From assembly GCA_003712165.1 (NCBI GenBank), contig RHLH01000001.1, positions 3,135,575-3,199,574 of the forward strand: DNA of 64,000 nucleotides. The letters run 5' to 3'. How positions within the stretch are numbered: position 1 is the stretch's first letter; the number at the start of each line of letters is the position of its first letter. The notes beneath the pieces were generated by a model, which worked only from the letters and a program-made list of their open reading frames with translations, was not told where the DNA came from and ran no database searches. Shown here one piece after another: positions 16,489-25,424 of this stretch. Both the position numbers and the translations under genes were made by a program. The stretch comes from Phycisphaera sp. Lineage in GTDB: Bacteria; Planctomycetota; Phycisphaerae; Phycisphaerales; UBA1924.

Positions 16489-17739
16489 TCACGAACGAGC
16501 CGCGGCTTCCTGCTTCACGCTCTTGACCAGCGAATCCCACGTCTTGATCTCGGGCGCGGGCAGACCCAGGCGCTCGCGGATGAGCTTGGTCCAGCCCGCG
16601 ATGTGATTCGCCTGAGAATGGAACTCGAGCAGCTTGCTGCCCGCGGGGGTGCGCTTGTACCACTCCGCGGCGTCGAGCGATTGCTCGAGACCCTCGGCGA
16701 ACTCGCGGGGCTTGGAGAGATCGCACACAACACCCAGCCCGAACGCGGGAACAACCCGGCCCGTCCAGCCGGCGGTTGATCCGAGGATGAGCCTGTTCGC
16801 CGCGGCGGCGCGGAGCGCGACGTTGGAGAGCCCGATGTGTCCGTGGCCCGCGGGGCAGACGACGTCCATCGCTGAGAGCGACCATGCGAGTTCGTCGTTG
16901 GTGAGGTAGCGGTCGAAGAAGATCAGCCGCCCCGCTTCGATGTGGTGCTGATACCTGTTCTTGATGAGCTCGCGGATGCCGTCGCTCGCCTTGCCAGCGA
17001 GCAGCACCCGGTCGTTGTCCTTGAGCTTTGCCATGTCGAACGCGGCGAGCAGGATGTCGCACCCCTTGCGTTCGTTGATGGCGCCGGCGACGCCGACGTA
17101 TCTGCCGTCCTGAGGGATATCGAGGTTCTTGCGCGCCTGCTTCTTGTTGATCGACTGAACTTCATCGACAGGGTCGGCGAGCATGTCGCACGTGTCGCGG
17201 AGCTTCTTGCTCAGGACCTTGGCGCCCTCGTACGCGATCGGGTCGACGAAGTGGAGCTTGGTCCAGGGCGCTTTCTCGATCGTCTTGTAGCTGAGCGCGA
17301 ACTTGACCTTGTCGGTGATGTCCTTGGGCTGGTAGGCGAAGCTGCCGCGGTGCTGGACGGCTTCGGACACCGTGTCCTTCGGGATGACCCGGCCCCCTGG
17401 GACCATCGCGCGTGCGCCGATCACCTGCGAGAGCCCGTCGGCGGACGGGACGTAGAGGTGGTCGGTTGGGTGCTTAGCCAGCGTGCCGCGGAGGGCGCTC
17501 AGAAGCTGCTTCGCGTTGTCGAGCGGCGAGCTGCCATGAACCTCCAGCTCGGGCAGGATCTCGACGCTGTCTTCGAATGGCTTGATCTGTTCCGCGTACT
17601 CGTCGGAGACCTGGCCCTTGCGGGAGATGGCGACCTTGATGGACTCGATGCCCTCGAGGGGTTTGAGCCCAGTGAGCAGGTGCCTGACGTAGGTGTAGCG
17701 GTGGCCGCCGTGATCGGGTTCGAAGATAAGGACGCGCAT
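16489..17739 (-). CDS. Glycosyltransferase family 4
   Basis: 416 residues, cytoplasmic. The N-terminal Rossmann half opens with RVLIFEPDHGGHRYTYVRHL, where the GG-H loop accepts the acceptor sugar. The C-terminal half has VGVAGAINERKGCDILLAAF and a later GHGHIGLSNVALRAAAANR in place of the usual E-x7-E loop: the glutamates of the family EX7E motif are not obvious here. It fits GT4 retaining transferases, probably in cell-surface polysaccharide or LPS assembly next to gmhB and waaF, from which it is divergent with a 35-base gap. Confidence 0.75.
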   Translation of the reverse strand: MRVLIFEPDHGGHRYTYVRHLLTGLKPLEGIESIKVAISRKGQVSDEYAEQIKPFEDSVEILPELEVHGSSPLDNAKQLLSALRGTLAKHPTDHLYVPSADGLSQVIGARAMVPGGRVIPKDTVSEAVQHRGSFAYQPKDITDKVKFALSYKTIEKAPWTKLHFVDPIAYEGAKVLSKKLRDTCDMLADPVDEVQSINKKQARKNLDIPQDGRYVGVAGAINERKGCDILLAAFDMAKLKDNDRVLLAGKASDGIRELIKNRYQHHIEAGRLIFFDRYLTNDELAWSLSAMDVVCPAGHGHIGLSNVALRAAAANRLILGSTAGWTGRVVPAFGLGVVCDLSKPREFAEGLEQSLDAAEWYKRTPAGSKLLEFHSQANHIAGWTKLIRERLGLPAPEIKTWDSLVKSVKQEAAARS

Positions 17740-17774
17740 GGGAGAGAGGGTATCGGCGCGACTAGGGTGGTGTC

Positions 17775-18365
17775 ATGTGCGCACAGCAATCAAGAGCCTG
17801 CGTGTTTCTCGACCGAGACGACACGCTGATACCGAACAACACACTCCCGCCGCCTGCGGACCCGCACCCGGCCTGGAAGCCCGGGGATCTCTCCGACCCC
17901 GACCGGGTAGAGCTCCTGCCCGGCGCCCTCGAGGCGTGTCGGCTGCTGAAGCAAGCAGGGTTCGCCCTCGTCATCGTGACCAACCAGGGCTGCGTGGCGC
18001 GGGGCTCGGCGACGGTCGAGGATGTGGAGGCGGTCAACGCGCGCGTCAGCCGGCTGCTCGTGGACAGCAAGGGATCCTCTCTCATCGACGCGTTCTATTA
18101 CTGCCCGTACCACCCGGACGGCAACGTGCCCGAGTACTCACGCGAGCACGAACTGCGCAAGCCTCAACCCGGCATGCTGCTCAAAGCGAAGGATGACCTC
18201 GGGCTCGACCTGTCACGCTCCTGGCTGATCGGGGACATGCCCCGCGACTGCGAGTCGGGTGTGAACGCTGGTCTGTCGTCCAATCGCTGCCTGCTGATCG
18301 GCGAGCAGGGCAAGTTTGCTGACGTGCTTGCCGCGGCGAGGCACGTTTCGAAGCACGCCGACTGA
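17775..18365 (+). CDS. gmhB: D-glycero-manno-heptose 1,7-bisphosphate 7-phosphatase-like HAD enzyme
   Basis: 196 residues. HAD motif I is FLDRDDTL (the nucleophile and acid/base Asp residues, with DxDxT read as DRDDT). Motif II is VIVTNQGCVARG. A Cys/His zinc loop CPYHPDGN...(a later Cys is less clear) follows, then RKPQPGMLLKA (motif III Lys) and IGDMPRDCESG (motif IV). This is the HAD-IIIA layout of GmhB, which makes heptose 1-phosphate for ADP-heptose. The following heptosyltransferase gene, 17 bases downstream, supports that role. Histidinol-phosphatase is the main alternative for this fold. Confidence 0.8.
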   Translation: MCAQQSRACVFLDRDDTLIPNNTLPPPADPHPAWKPGDLSDPDRVELLPGALEACRLLKQAGFALVIVTNQGCVARGSATVEDVEAVNARVSRLLVDSKGSSLIDAFYYCPYHPDGNVPEYSREHELRKPQPGMLLKAKDDLGLDLSRSWLIGDMPRDCESGVNAGLSSNRCLLIGEQGKFADVLAAARHVSKHAD

Positions 18366-18382
18366 ATCGCTATCCTTCTGCG

Positions 18383-19504
18383 ATGCCACCGCCCCCCGGA
18401 TCACCGCTGCGGATCGTCGTTGTCTGCCCGAGCTGGGTGGGCGATGTTGTGATGGCGACGCCCGCTCTCAGGCTCATCCGAAACTCACTCCCTGGGGCCA
18501 CGCTTGCGATCCTGGCAAAGCCCGGCGCAGCGCCGATGCTCGAGGGGCTTGACCTCTACGACGAACTCATCACCATGCACCCGGGCGGTGTCATGGGGCA
18601 CAAGCACACCGCGACCAAGATCAGGCACCGCGGGTTCGACACCGCGCTCTTGCTGACCAACTCGTTCTCGACCGCGCTCATTGCGCGCATGGCCGGCATC
18701 CCCCGGCGCATGGGTTACGACCGCGATGGCAGGCACCTGCTGCTCACGCACAGGCTCATCGCGCCCAAGGCCGACGACGGGAAGTGGGCGATCGTCCCCG
18801 CGGTGGATTACTACAGGCACGCGGCGACGGCACTGATCCAGCTCGGCACCGAGAAGCCGCTCGATGATCTCCAGCCGGCAAACGAGCTGGGCGCACACCG
18901 CTTGCCGCCCGCGACGTACATGGAGCTGAGCGCGACCGAGACCGACCGCGCCGAGGCGGACGCGGTGCTGCAGAAAGCCGACGCGTTCGACAGGCCCTAC
19001 GCGATCCTGAACCCGGGCGGGAACAACCCGGCCAAGCGCTGGCCCGCCGAGCGGTTTGCACAGCTGGCGGATCATCTCGAGAACGAGCACCGGCTTCGCG
19101 TGCTGATCAACGGCGGGCCCAGCGAGATCGACCTTGCGCGCTCGATCGCTTCAACGGCGAAAACCGAGCCCGCGGTTCTCCCCGAACTCGGAACCACGCT
19201 CGGCTCACTCAAGTCGATCGTTGGGCGGGCGTCGATCCTCGTGACCAACGACACTGGCCCGAGACACATAGCCGCGGCGACCGGTGTCCCGATCGTCACC
19301 CTCTTCGGCCCCACCGACCACCGGTGGACGACGATCCCGACCAGGCCCTCGGGCCCCGAGACCGTGCTGCTGGCCGACCCGGAGTTGCCCCTCTCGGAGT
19401 CAGCAAATGACCATCCGGAGCGGTGCCGGGTGGACAGGATCGAGGTCGAGACGGTCGTGCGGTCGGTCGATCGGCTGCTTGCTGAGGTCTCCGCAGCGGG
19501 ATAA
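18383..19504 (+). CDS. waaF: Lipopolysaccharide heptosyltransferase (GT9)
   Basis: 373 residues. The GT9 N-terminal half opens LRIVVVCPSWVGDVVMATPAL, where the catalytic Asp lies in the WVGDVVM loop. The nucleotide-sugar half has LNPGGNNPAKRWPAERFAQL and the family hallmark TNDTGPRHIAAATGVPIVTL followed by FGPTDHRWT. It transfers heptose from ADP-heptose to the lipopolysaccharide inner core at the inner face of the membrane. The WaaF (heptosyltransferase II) wording is the best match, though WaaC or WaaQ-type members cannot be fully excluded. It forms an operon with gmhB. Confidence 0.85.
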   Translation: MPPPPGSPLRIVVVCPSWVGDVVMATPALRLIRNSLPGATLAILAKPGAAPMLEGLDLYDELITMHPGGVMGHKHTATKIRHRGFDTALLLTNSFSTALIARMAGIPRRMGYDRDGRHLLLTHRLIAPKADDGKWAIVPAVDYYRHAATALIQLGTEKPLDDLQPANELGAHRLPPATYMELSATETDRAEADAVLQKADAFDRPYAILNPGGNNPAKRWPAERFAQLADHLENEHRLRVLINGGPSEIDLARSIASTAKTEPAVLPELGTTLGSLKSIVGRASILVTNDTGPRHIAAATGVPIVTLFGPTDHRWTTIPTRPSGPETVLLADPELPLSESANDHPERCRVDRIEVETVVRSVDRLLAEVSAAG

Positions 19505-19625
19505 GGGTCCGAGAGTGCCCGATCACCGCCCGGAATCGCACCAGCAACGCCCGAAACGGTTGACCGGACGCGGGTCATCCGTACCATTGCCACTCCGAGG
19601 GCAACCGCCCTCGGAAAGACATCTC

Positions 19626-19698
<73 letters not shown>

Positions 19699-19709
19699 CT
19701 TTCGATCCG

Positions 19710-19745
19710 AAGCCGAGACAATCAGGTCTCGGCTTTGCTCGTTTT
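19710..19745 (+). terminator. Terminator after tRNA-Ala
   Basis: AGCCGAGAC (19711-19719) pairs with GTCTCGGCT (19726-19734), followed by TTGCTCGTTTT. It lies directly after the tRNA and before the convergent polyketide synthase gene. Confidence 0.7.
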
Positions 19746-19747
19746 AC

Positions 19748-20836
19748 TCAGACCCGGATCAGCGCGGCTTCGCCCGAGAGGCCCGGGCCGAACGCGAGGC
19801 ACACGGTCGTGCCCTTGGCCTTGCTATCCAGCAACTCTCTGAGCATGAACAAAACCGTCGGCGACGACATGTTGCCGAACCAACGGAGCGTGCCGAACGC
19901 GAGCGACTCGGCGCGCGTGCGTGTCTCGCCAGAGAGATCAAGCCCGTCGAGCACGCCCTCGATGATCTTGGGTCCGCCCGGATGAATAACCCAGTTGTCG
20001 ATGTCGCCGATCGTGAGCGACTCACGCTCGAGCCAGCTCTGCACCCAATCTCCGATGCTCCTTTGCAACAAACCCGGAACACTCGCGAGAAGTGTCATCT
20101 CGAACCCGTGATCGCCGACGCGCCAGCTCATCTCTTCGTCCGAGTTTGGGAAGAAGCGGGACCCGAAACTCAGCAGCTGCGCTCCGCTGTCGGCGGGCGT
20201 CAGAACACACGCCCCGGCCCCGTCTGCGAAGAGCGCGTTGGCGGTCACAGCCCCCGGCCCCGGCGCGTACTGGAAATGGAGCGAGCAGAGCTCAACACAG
20301 CAAACGAGGACGTTCCCGCCTGTTGCGCGGCTGATCGCGTCGGCGGTTCGCAAGCCGTTGATCGCGCCGTGACAGCCCATAAACCCGATGAACGTGCGCT
20401 GGACATCGCGGGACATGCCGAGCATCTCGATGAGCCTGTGATCCACGCCCGGCGACGCGAGCCCCGTGCAGGACACCAAGACCAGATGCGATATCTCGCT
20501 GGGCTCAATGCAGGCTTCACCGAGCGCTCTCTCGCACGCCTCGAACGCCAGCCTCGGCGCGTGCTGTTCGTAGAACGCCATCCGGCTGCTCGTTGTGGGT
20601 CCGAGTTGAGCACCTTCTTGCTGACTGCCTTGATGATCCGCGAAGAATGGCATGTGTCCAGAATCTGATGCGACAACGAGGTGTCTCTGGTCCACACCGC
20701 TTGCGCTGTAGAGCTTCTCGATTGCGCGTGCGCGCCGCTCGCTGGCTTGCGTTAATCGAGCCGCTTCGTGCGCCGTATCAGATTGCTCCGAAGAGACAGA
20801 GGGCACCGCGGTCCCAACTGAACGAAGGCTGCTCAC
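19748..20836 (-). CDS. Type III polyketide synthase
   Basis: 362 residues. I take the GTG at 20836 as start: it overlaps the upstream stop as GTGA and has AGGGG just before it, giving the usual family length. The catalytic triad of chalcone/stilbene-type synthases is visible: Cys in FMGCHGAINGL, His in VIHPGGPKII and Asn in WFGNMSSPTVLF. GFGPG-like loop ends appear as AFGPGLSGE. Such enzymes extend a starter acyl-CoA with malonyl-CoA to give alkylresorcinols, alkylpyrones or related phenols. With the coupled oxidoreductase and methyltransferase genes it resembles phenolic-lipid clusters of the srsABC kind. Last gene of the operon. Confidence 0.9.
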   Translation of the reverse strand: MSSLRSVGTAVPSVSSEQSDTAHEAARLTQASERRARAIEKLYSASGVDQRHLVVASDSGHMPFFADHQGSQQEGAQLGPTTSSRMAFYEQHAPRLAFEACERALGEACIEPSEISHLVLVSCTGLASPGVDHRLIEMLGMSRDVQRTFIGFMGCHGAINGLRTADAISRATGGNVLVCCVELCSLHFQYAPGPGAVTANALFADGAGACVLTPADSGAQLLSFGSRFFPNSDEEMSWRVGDHGFEMTLLASVPGLLQRSIGDWVQSWLERESLTIGDIDNWVIHPGGPKIIEGVLDGLDLSGETRTRAESLAFGTLRWFGNMSSPTVLFMLRELLDSKAKGTTVCLAFGPGLSGEAALIRV

Positions 20837-21960
20837 GCGAACCCCTTTCTGCCGACTGACCATCCCACGAGGCGGCCGGCGATGCCTGGGCTTGCTTTCA
20901 TGGCCACCATCGCTGCCCGCATCGCAACCCAGCTCCTTGCGCTCCGCGCAACCAAGCCGCACCTGCGTTTGTGACGACCGAGTAGCGCAGCACTCGAATT
21001 GGGCCATCTGCTCTCGACATGCTGCGTCCCTTTCGCGATCGCATCGGCCAAAATCTCGACCACGCTATACCCGGACGCGAGTGCCCAGGACATGCCCTCG
21101 CCCGTGATGGGCTCGACATACCCCGCAGCGTCCCCGACCCGGTAGACACGCGAGGACTGTGCCCGCACACGCCTCGAGAGCAAAGGCGTACCCCGCCAAT
21201 CCAGGCCCGACACACTCATCGAGTCACCGATCGACTCTTGCATGATCCGATCGATGCACGCGCCAGGGGAGCCCGCGCGACGGACCGACCCGGGCGATAC
21301 CGCGGCCCCCCAGTTCACTCGGCCCGATTCATCAATCACACACCCCGCGTACCCATTGGTTCCAAAGAACATCGAGAGCTCGCCCGGCCTCAGCCAATCG
21401 GGTCTGCGCTCGGCCACCGCACCGAGGCCCATGTGCGACATCCACCCATAGCGCGGCCTGCCCCGCTCTGCAGCATCGGAACTCGGCGATCGGAGTCCAG
21501 CCGCCAGAACGATCGCGCCGCACTCGATCGACCCAGTTTCTCCGCCGCGCAGCTCGACGCGGGCCGATGAGTGCGCATCACCGGCGAAGGCGATCTCTGC
21601 GCGGACGCCGTCACGGAGATCTGCTCCTGCATCACTCGCGTGGTTGGCGAGTGCCGCATCCAGGGCGTTGCGCGAAACGGCGCGCATGCCCGGGCTGGCT
21701 AATGCCGCTTCTCTGCCTGCATGACAGATCCGAGTAGTCTCGATGCTCGGCGAATCCAGTTCATCCAACAACGATCCCAGCTCCGCGCTGTTGAGTGTGT
21801 CGATTCCGAGCGTGCTCATGCAGCAGCCGCAGACTTTCCACCGCGGGAATCGATCCGACTCGACGAGCAGCACATCCAATCCGCGCCGAGCCAACCCTGC
21901 GGCTGCCATCGAGCCCGCCGGCCCCGCGCCGATCACCACAACGTCCTTCCACCCAGTCAT
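20833..21960 (-). CDS. FAD-dependent oxidoreductase (geranylgeranyl reductase-like / aromatic hydroxylase type)
   Basis: 375 residues. The N-terminal FAD-binding fold is VVVIGAGPAGSMAAAGLARR, followed by acidic strand end VESDRFPRWKVCG. The second FAD motif is RVYRVGDAAGYVEPITGEGM near residue 270, typical of the group that includes geranylgeranyl reductases and p-hydroxybenzoate-like hydroxylases. It is coupled on both sides: start ATGA overlaps the methyltransferase stop, and its own stop overlaps the synthase GTG. In the cluster it most likely oxidises or hydroxylates the polyketide ring. A role in lipid chain reduction is the alternative. Confidence 0.85.
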   Translation of the reverse strand: MTGWKDVVVIGAGPAGSMAAAGLARRGLDVLLVESDRFPRWKVCGCCMSTLGIDTLNSAELGSLLDELDSPSIETTRICHAGREAALASPGMRAVSRNALDAALANHASDAGADLRDGVRAEIAFAGDAHSSARVELRGGETGSIECGAIVLAAGLRSPSSDAAERGRPRYGWMSHMGLGAVAERRPDWLRPGELSMFFGTNGYAGCVIDESGRVNWGAAVSPGSVRRAGSPGACIDRIMQESIGDSMSVSGLDWRGTPLLSRRVRAQSSRVYRVGDAAGYVEPITGEGMSWALASGYSVVEILADAIAKGTQHVESRWPNSSAALLGRHKRRCGLVARSARSWVAMRAAMVAMKASPGIAGRLVGWSVGRKGFA

Positions 21961-22640
21961 CGATTTGGTTTCCAGCGCAGCGCCATCCTGCTCGGCGGCA
22001 CACGTCTGAGTTCGAAGCCCGCGAGCCCGGCGTTCTCCGCGAGCGAGGCCAGCTCGTGAAGCGTGAACGCTGATCGAGCGGACTTCACCGCATCCACATG
22101 AACAACATCGGAGCGTGTCAGGATCCTTGGAACGACACCCGCGAGCGCAATCCCCACCCGGGTTCGGCGCAGGTCATTGACAACAAGCAGTTCTCGGGTG
22201 GCGCTCGACATAGAGGACAACAGTGACAGCGCCTGGTCTTCGGACAGGTGATGCAGAAAGAGCGAGCACATCACGACATCGGATTCGGGCAGCGCATCCG
22301 CGGTCGCGTCGAGAATCACCGTCTCGGCGTTCTGATCGCCGAACCGGCGCCTGGCGAGTTCCAACGCTCGATCGCTGATGTCGGTGAGTGTGAACGAACA
22401 GTCGTATCCACGCTTTGCGAGCGCCTTCGCAACGGCGTAAGCGACATCGCCGCTGCCGGTTGCGACATCGAGCAGCCGAACCGGACCCGGCGGTATCGCC
22501 TTGCGCACCGCGTTCACGATCGGCAGCGCCGCGAGTGAGATCGCGTTGATGCGAGCGAGCCCGCGCAGGGCACGCGCGTGGCGATCGCTCTCAATCGCAG
22601 GGTCATCCATGATCTCGGGCGTCAGGACTCTGCCGAGCAT
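21957..22640 (-). CDS. Class I SAM-dependent methyltransferase
   Basis: 227 residues. Motif I is LLDVATGSGDVAYAVAKAL, followed by FTLTDISDRALELARRRF (acidic post-I residue) and MCSLFLHHLSEDQA (post-II). This is the UbiE-like class often paired with type III synthases. It probably methylates the phenolic product on oxygen or carbon. It overlaps the following oxidoreductase gene by 4 bases and starts 4 bases after the stop of the small upstream gene. Confidence 0.87.
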   Translation of the reverse strand: MLGRVLTPEIMDDPAIESDRHARALRGLARINAISLAALPIVNAVRKAIPPGPVRLLDVATGSGDVAYAVAKALAKRGYDCSFTLTDISDRALELARRRFGDQNAETVILDATADALPESDVVMCSLFLHHLSEDQALSLLSSMSSATRELLVVNDLRRTRVGIALAGVVPRILTRSDVVHVDAVKSARSAFTLHELASLAENAGLAGFELRRVPPSRMALRWKPNR

Positions 22641-22644
22641 CAGA

Positions 22645-23022
22645 CTATCCTAGGGGTTCGTCAACATCAGCAACGAGATCACACCCCGCACAGGCCACGC
22701 GAGCGTTCGAATGGCGTTTGTGGAAGCCAGCAGCTTCACCGCGCCGGTATTCAGCCCGGAAGAGAGCTTCGCATGCAGCGCTCTTCAATGTGCTGCCTCT
22801 GTTTGCAAAACCAGCGAGCATCTCCTTGCTGAACGCGCACCCGGCTTGCTTGGTGAATGCGACGAAGACGGGCTTCTCGTGCGAGTGTTCACAGATCGAC
22901 CGACCATCTTGATCCACAGCGCGATCGACCGACTCGTTGAAACTGAGACGGCAGGCAAGCCATCGCTGTGTCCATACATGTGACCGTGATTGCTCCGAAT
23001 CGTCTTCGATCAAGGCTGTCAC
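22645..23022 (-). CDS. Small cysteine-containing hypothetical protein in the polyketide operon
   Basis: 125 residues from a GTG at 23022 with AGAGG upstream. No recognised domain. Cysteines occur in ICEHSH, QAGCAF, AACEALF and VACAGC, and the C-terminal third (AACEALFRAEYRRGEAAGF, then HKRHSNARVACAGCD) could bind metal. It fits exactly between the DCC gene (29-base gap) and the methyltransferase (4-base gap), and no alternative frame in this gap is better, so I treat it as a real gene with moderate confidence. The + strand frame at 22711-22983 is an alternative but breaks the operon. Confidence 0.5.
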   Translation of the reverse strand: MTALIEDDSEQSRSHVWTQRWLACRLSFNESVDRAVDQDGRSICEHSHEKPVFVAFTKQAGCAFSKEMLAGFANRGSTLKSAACEALFRAEYRRGEAAGFHKRHSNARVACAGCDLVADVDEPLG

Positions 23023-23051
23023 GGCCAGACCTCTTCTGCGGATCTACCGCC

Positions 23052-23480
23052 TCAGCGAACCCGGCACGCGCCGTTCTGACAGGTATCCTTCCGCTGAAGC
23101 ATCGGTCGGACGCGCGCGAAACACTTGTAGAGGAAATCCGTGCACCGCCTCAGCACCGGCAGCGTCGTGGGAGCGAGCAGCCACCCGAGCCCGATCGCGC
23201 CGTACGCCCTGCGGAACACCTCAACGCCTGTCACGATCTCGCCGCTCGCGGTCACACCGTGGATCGAGCCCATCAGCTGCTCGAGCGTCCTGTCGTACGA
23301 AGAGGGATCGAATCCCTCCGCAGCGATGTCGACAAACCGGAGCCGGCTGTGCCTGTCGCGCCGCTGGAGCCACGCCGCCTCGCGCTTGCAGAGCGGGCAG
23401 TCGCCGTCGATCAGCACCGTGAACCGACCAGGATCCACAACCGACTCGTCCAGTCTTGGTTGAACTGTTGCGCTTTGCAT
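23052..23480 (-). CDS. DCC family thiol-disulfide oxidoreductase (DUF393)
   Basis: 142 residues. The thioredoxin-like fold begins FTVLIDGDCPLCKREAAWL, the DxxCxxC motif that names the DCC family. Later parts (LRFVDIAAEGFD, then ASGEIVTGVEVFRRAY) match the usual pattern. A terminal CQNGACRV adds two more cysteines. Members are thought to act in thiol redox chemistry; the physiological substrate is generally unknown. It sits between the halogenase-like gene and the polyketide operon on the same strand and may serve the same pathway. Confidence 0.85.
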   Translation of the reverse strand: MQSATVQPRLDESVVDPGRFTVLIDGDCPLCKREAAWLQRRDRHSRLRFVDIAAEGFDPSSYDRTLEQLMGSIHGVTASGEIVTGVEVFRRAYGAIGLGWLLAPTTLPVLRRCTDFLYKCFARVRPMLQRKDTCQNGACRVR

Positions 23481-23654
23481 GGATCGTGACTCACTTTCCC
23501 TTGATGCCCGCCGATGCCCCCGGTCGCGCCGATAATCGCAGCTCGTTTGTTCTCAATGGACACGGGTTCCTGCTTTCGAGTAATCGCATCGCGCAGCACC
23601 ACCGCGCGAGATGACGGACCTACAAAGCAGTTCGAGAGAAACCGAATCCGAGAT

Positions 23655-25418
23655 TCAGTGGAACTTGATCGATCCTTTCGCGTTCGAAAGGGCCTCTTTC
23701 GCGGCGCTCTCCGAACGGATCATCCGGCCAGTGGTCGAGCCGATCTGGATCTGCGGCTTGCGCTTGTCGAGCTTCGCGGTCACCCAGCCCTGGATGAGCA
23801 TCGCCTCGAGAGTCTGGAGATAGCCCGCGAGCGTGGTGTTCTCGGCACCCGGCGCGACGTTGCCTCGGATGTGGGACATGAGGTAGGTGTATATCTTGTC
23901 GATATCGCCCGACTGCTTGAGCATGTCGTGGATCTCGCCGTACTGACCCGTGAGCGGGAGCACGGCTTCGCCTCTCTTGAAGCAGGGCACGCGGACGATC
24001 TCGCCGTTCTGGAGATCGCCGATGACATCCTTCTGCGCGCCGCGCATGTTAAGCTTGAAGACGTTGTACTCGGCGATCTTCATGCTCTGCTCGCCGCCAA
24101 GGAACCGGTCAACGAGGTGTCGCCCGGCGTTAAGCGAGAACGACCCGAGCGAAGCCTGCCCCGCGAACTCGGTCGCGAAGCCGCCCTGCGAGAGCCAGCG
24201 CCACGCATCCTTCGGCGAGAGCTTGAGACCCGCGTCCCTGGCGATCTCGATGCAGTGGTCCTGCAGATCCGTGAACTGCCCGTTGGCCGCGTACCAGTAC
24301 TTGGCGAAGCGGATGTGCTGATCGATGTTCTTGCGGTTCTTGGTGTCGTAGCGGTTCTTGACCCACTTCGCGTCCGACTCGTCGCGCTCGATGTCGAGGA
24401 TCGAGTACGCCGTCTCGCGAGCCGATGAGTGCGCGAGCGTCATGCCCGCAGCGAGGATCGGGTCGGCAAAGCCAGCCGACTCGCCGCAGAGCCACCAGTT
24501 ATCGCCCACGAGTCGTGACGCGAGGTGCGACCAGTTCTTGGTCGTGTGCACGGATTCCTTGTTGAGCTCGCTCTTGGCATCAGAAAGCTGCTCGCTGATG
24601 TCGGGCAGCAGCGAGATCGCCTCGTCATACAGCTCGCGCGGCGGGATGCCCCGCTCCTTGTAATAGTCCGACGGGCAGATCAGCCCAACACTCGCCCGGG
24701 TCGGTCCGAGCGGGATGAACCATATCCATCCGAACGGCAGGCTCCGCACGTACACGCGGGTGCCGCCGACACCGATCTCGACCTTCCACTTCGCGTTGTC
24801 CCAGTAATCCCAGAACGCGACGTTGCGCAGCTCCTTTGGCGCCATGCTCTCGACGCCCATCGCTCGGCGCAGCAGCCCCGCGTGTCCCGACGCGTCGACG
24901 TAGTGCTTCGCCGTGACTGTCTCGCCAGTGCTGAGCTTGAAGCCGGTGATCGTGTCGTCTTGTTTGAGGATCTCGGCGACGCCGGTTTCCTCTCGGACGG
25001 TTGTGCCCATCTCCTCGGCGTGGCGCAGCAGGATGTTGTCGTACTCGGCGCGCTCGACCTGGAAGGCGGTGTGCCTGCGCTGGCCGTCGTACTTTGCTGG
25101 GCGGGGCTCGTCCTCGAATTCCTCAGCAGGAAAGAAGTCAAACTCCCAGGGCTCGCTCACCTGGCCCCAGGTGTAGCTCACGCCCAGCTTGATCGGGAAG
25201 CCCGCCCGCTCAACCTTCTCCCAGCAACCCATCTCGTGCAGGATGTGGCTCACAAGCGGGAGCTGGCTCTCGCCGACGTGCTCGCGGGGGAACTTCTCTT
25301 TCTCAAGGATGAGCACCGAGAGGTCGGGGTTGTACTTGCGCAGAAGCGTGGCGACCGTCGAGCCGGCGGGCCCGCCGCCGATGATCGCGACATCGAAATC
25401 AGTTGCGCTCTCGCCCAT
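23655..25418 (-). CDS. Flavin-dependent halogenase-like oxidoreductase
   Basis: 587 residues from the ATG at 25418 (GTG codons just upstream are possible). FAD fold VAIIGGGPAGSTVATLL at the N-terminus, then EKFPREHVGESQLP, the halogenase/oxygenase acyl-binding style loop. FGWIWFIPLGPTRASVGL contains WxWxIP, the motif used to mark flavin halogenases. The second FAD motif is WWLCGESAGFADPILAAGM. The C-terminal ~200 residues are an extended helical region. It could chlorinate or brominate a phenolic substrate, plausibly the product of the following type III synthase cluster. A monooxygenase role without halogenation remains possible because a catalytic Lys cannot be assigned by eye. Confidence 0.75.
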   Translation of the reverse strand: MGESATDFDVAIIGGGPAGSTVATLLRKYNPDLSVLILEKEKFPREHVGESQLPLVSHILHEMGCWEKVERAGFPIKLGVSYTWGQVSEPWEFDFFPAEEFEDEPRPAKYDGQRRHTAFQVERAEYDNILLRHAEEMGTTVREETGVAEILKQDDTITGFKLSTGETVTAKHYVDASGHAGLLRRAMGVESMAPKELRNVAFWDYWDNAKWKVEIGVGGTRVYVRSLPFGWIWFIPLGPTRASVGLICPSDYYKERGIPPRELYDEAISLLPDISEQLSDAKSELNKESVHTTKNWSHLASRLVGDNWWLCGESAGFADPILAAGMTLAHSSARETAYSILDIERDESDAKWVKNRYDTKNRKNIDQHIRFAKYWYAANGQFTDLQDHCIEIARDAGLKLSPKDAWRWLSQGGFATEFAGQASLGSFSLNAGRHLVDRFLGGEQSMKIAEYNVFKLNMRGAQKDVIGDLQNGEIVRVPCFKRGEAVLPLTGQYGEIHDMLKQSGDIDKIYTYLMSHIRGNVAPGAENTTLAGYLQTLEAMLIQGWVTAKLDKRKPQIQIGSTTGRMIRSESAAKEALSNAKGSIKFH

Positions 25419-25424
25419 CACCAC

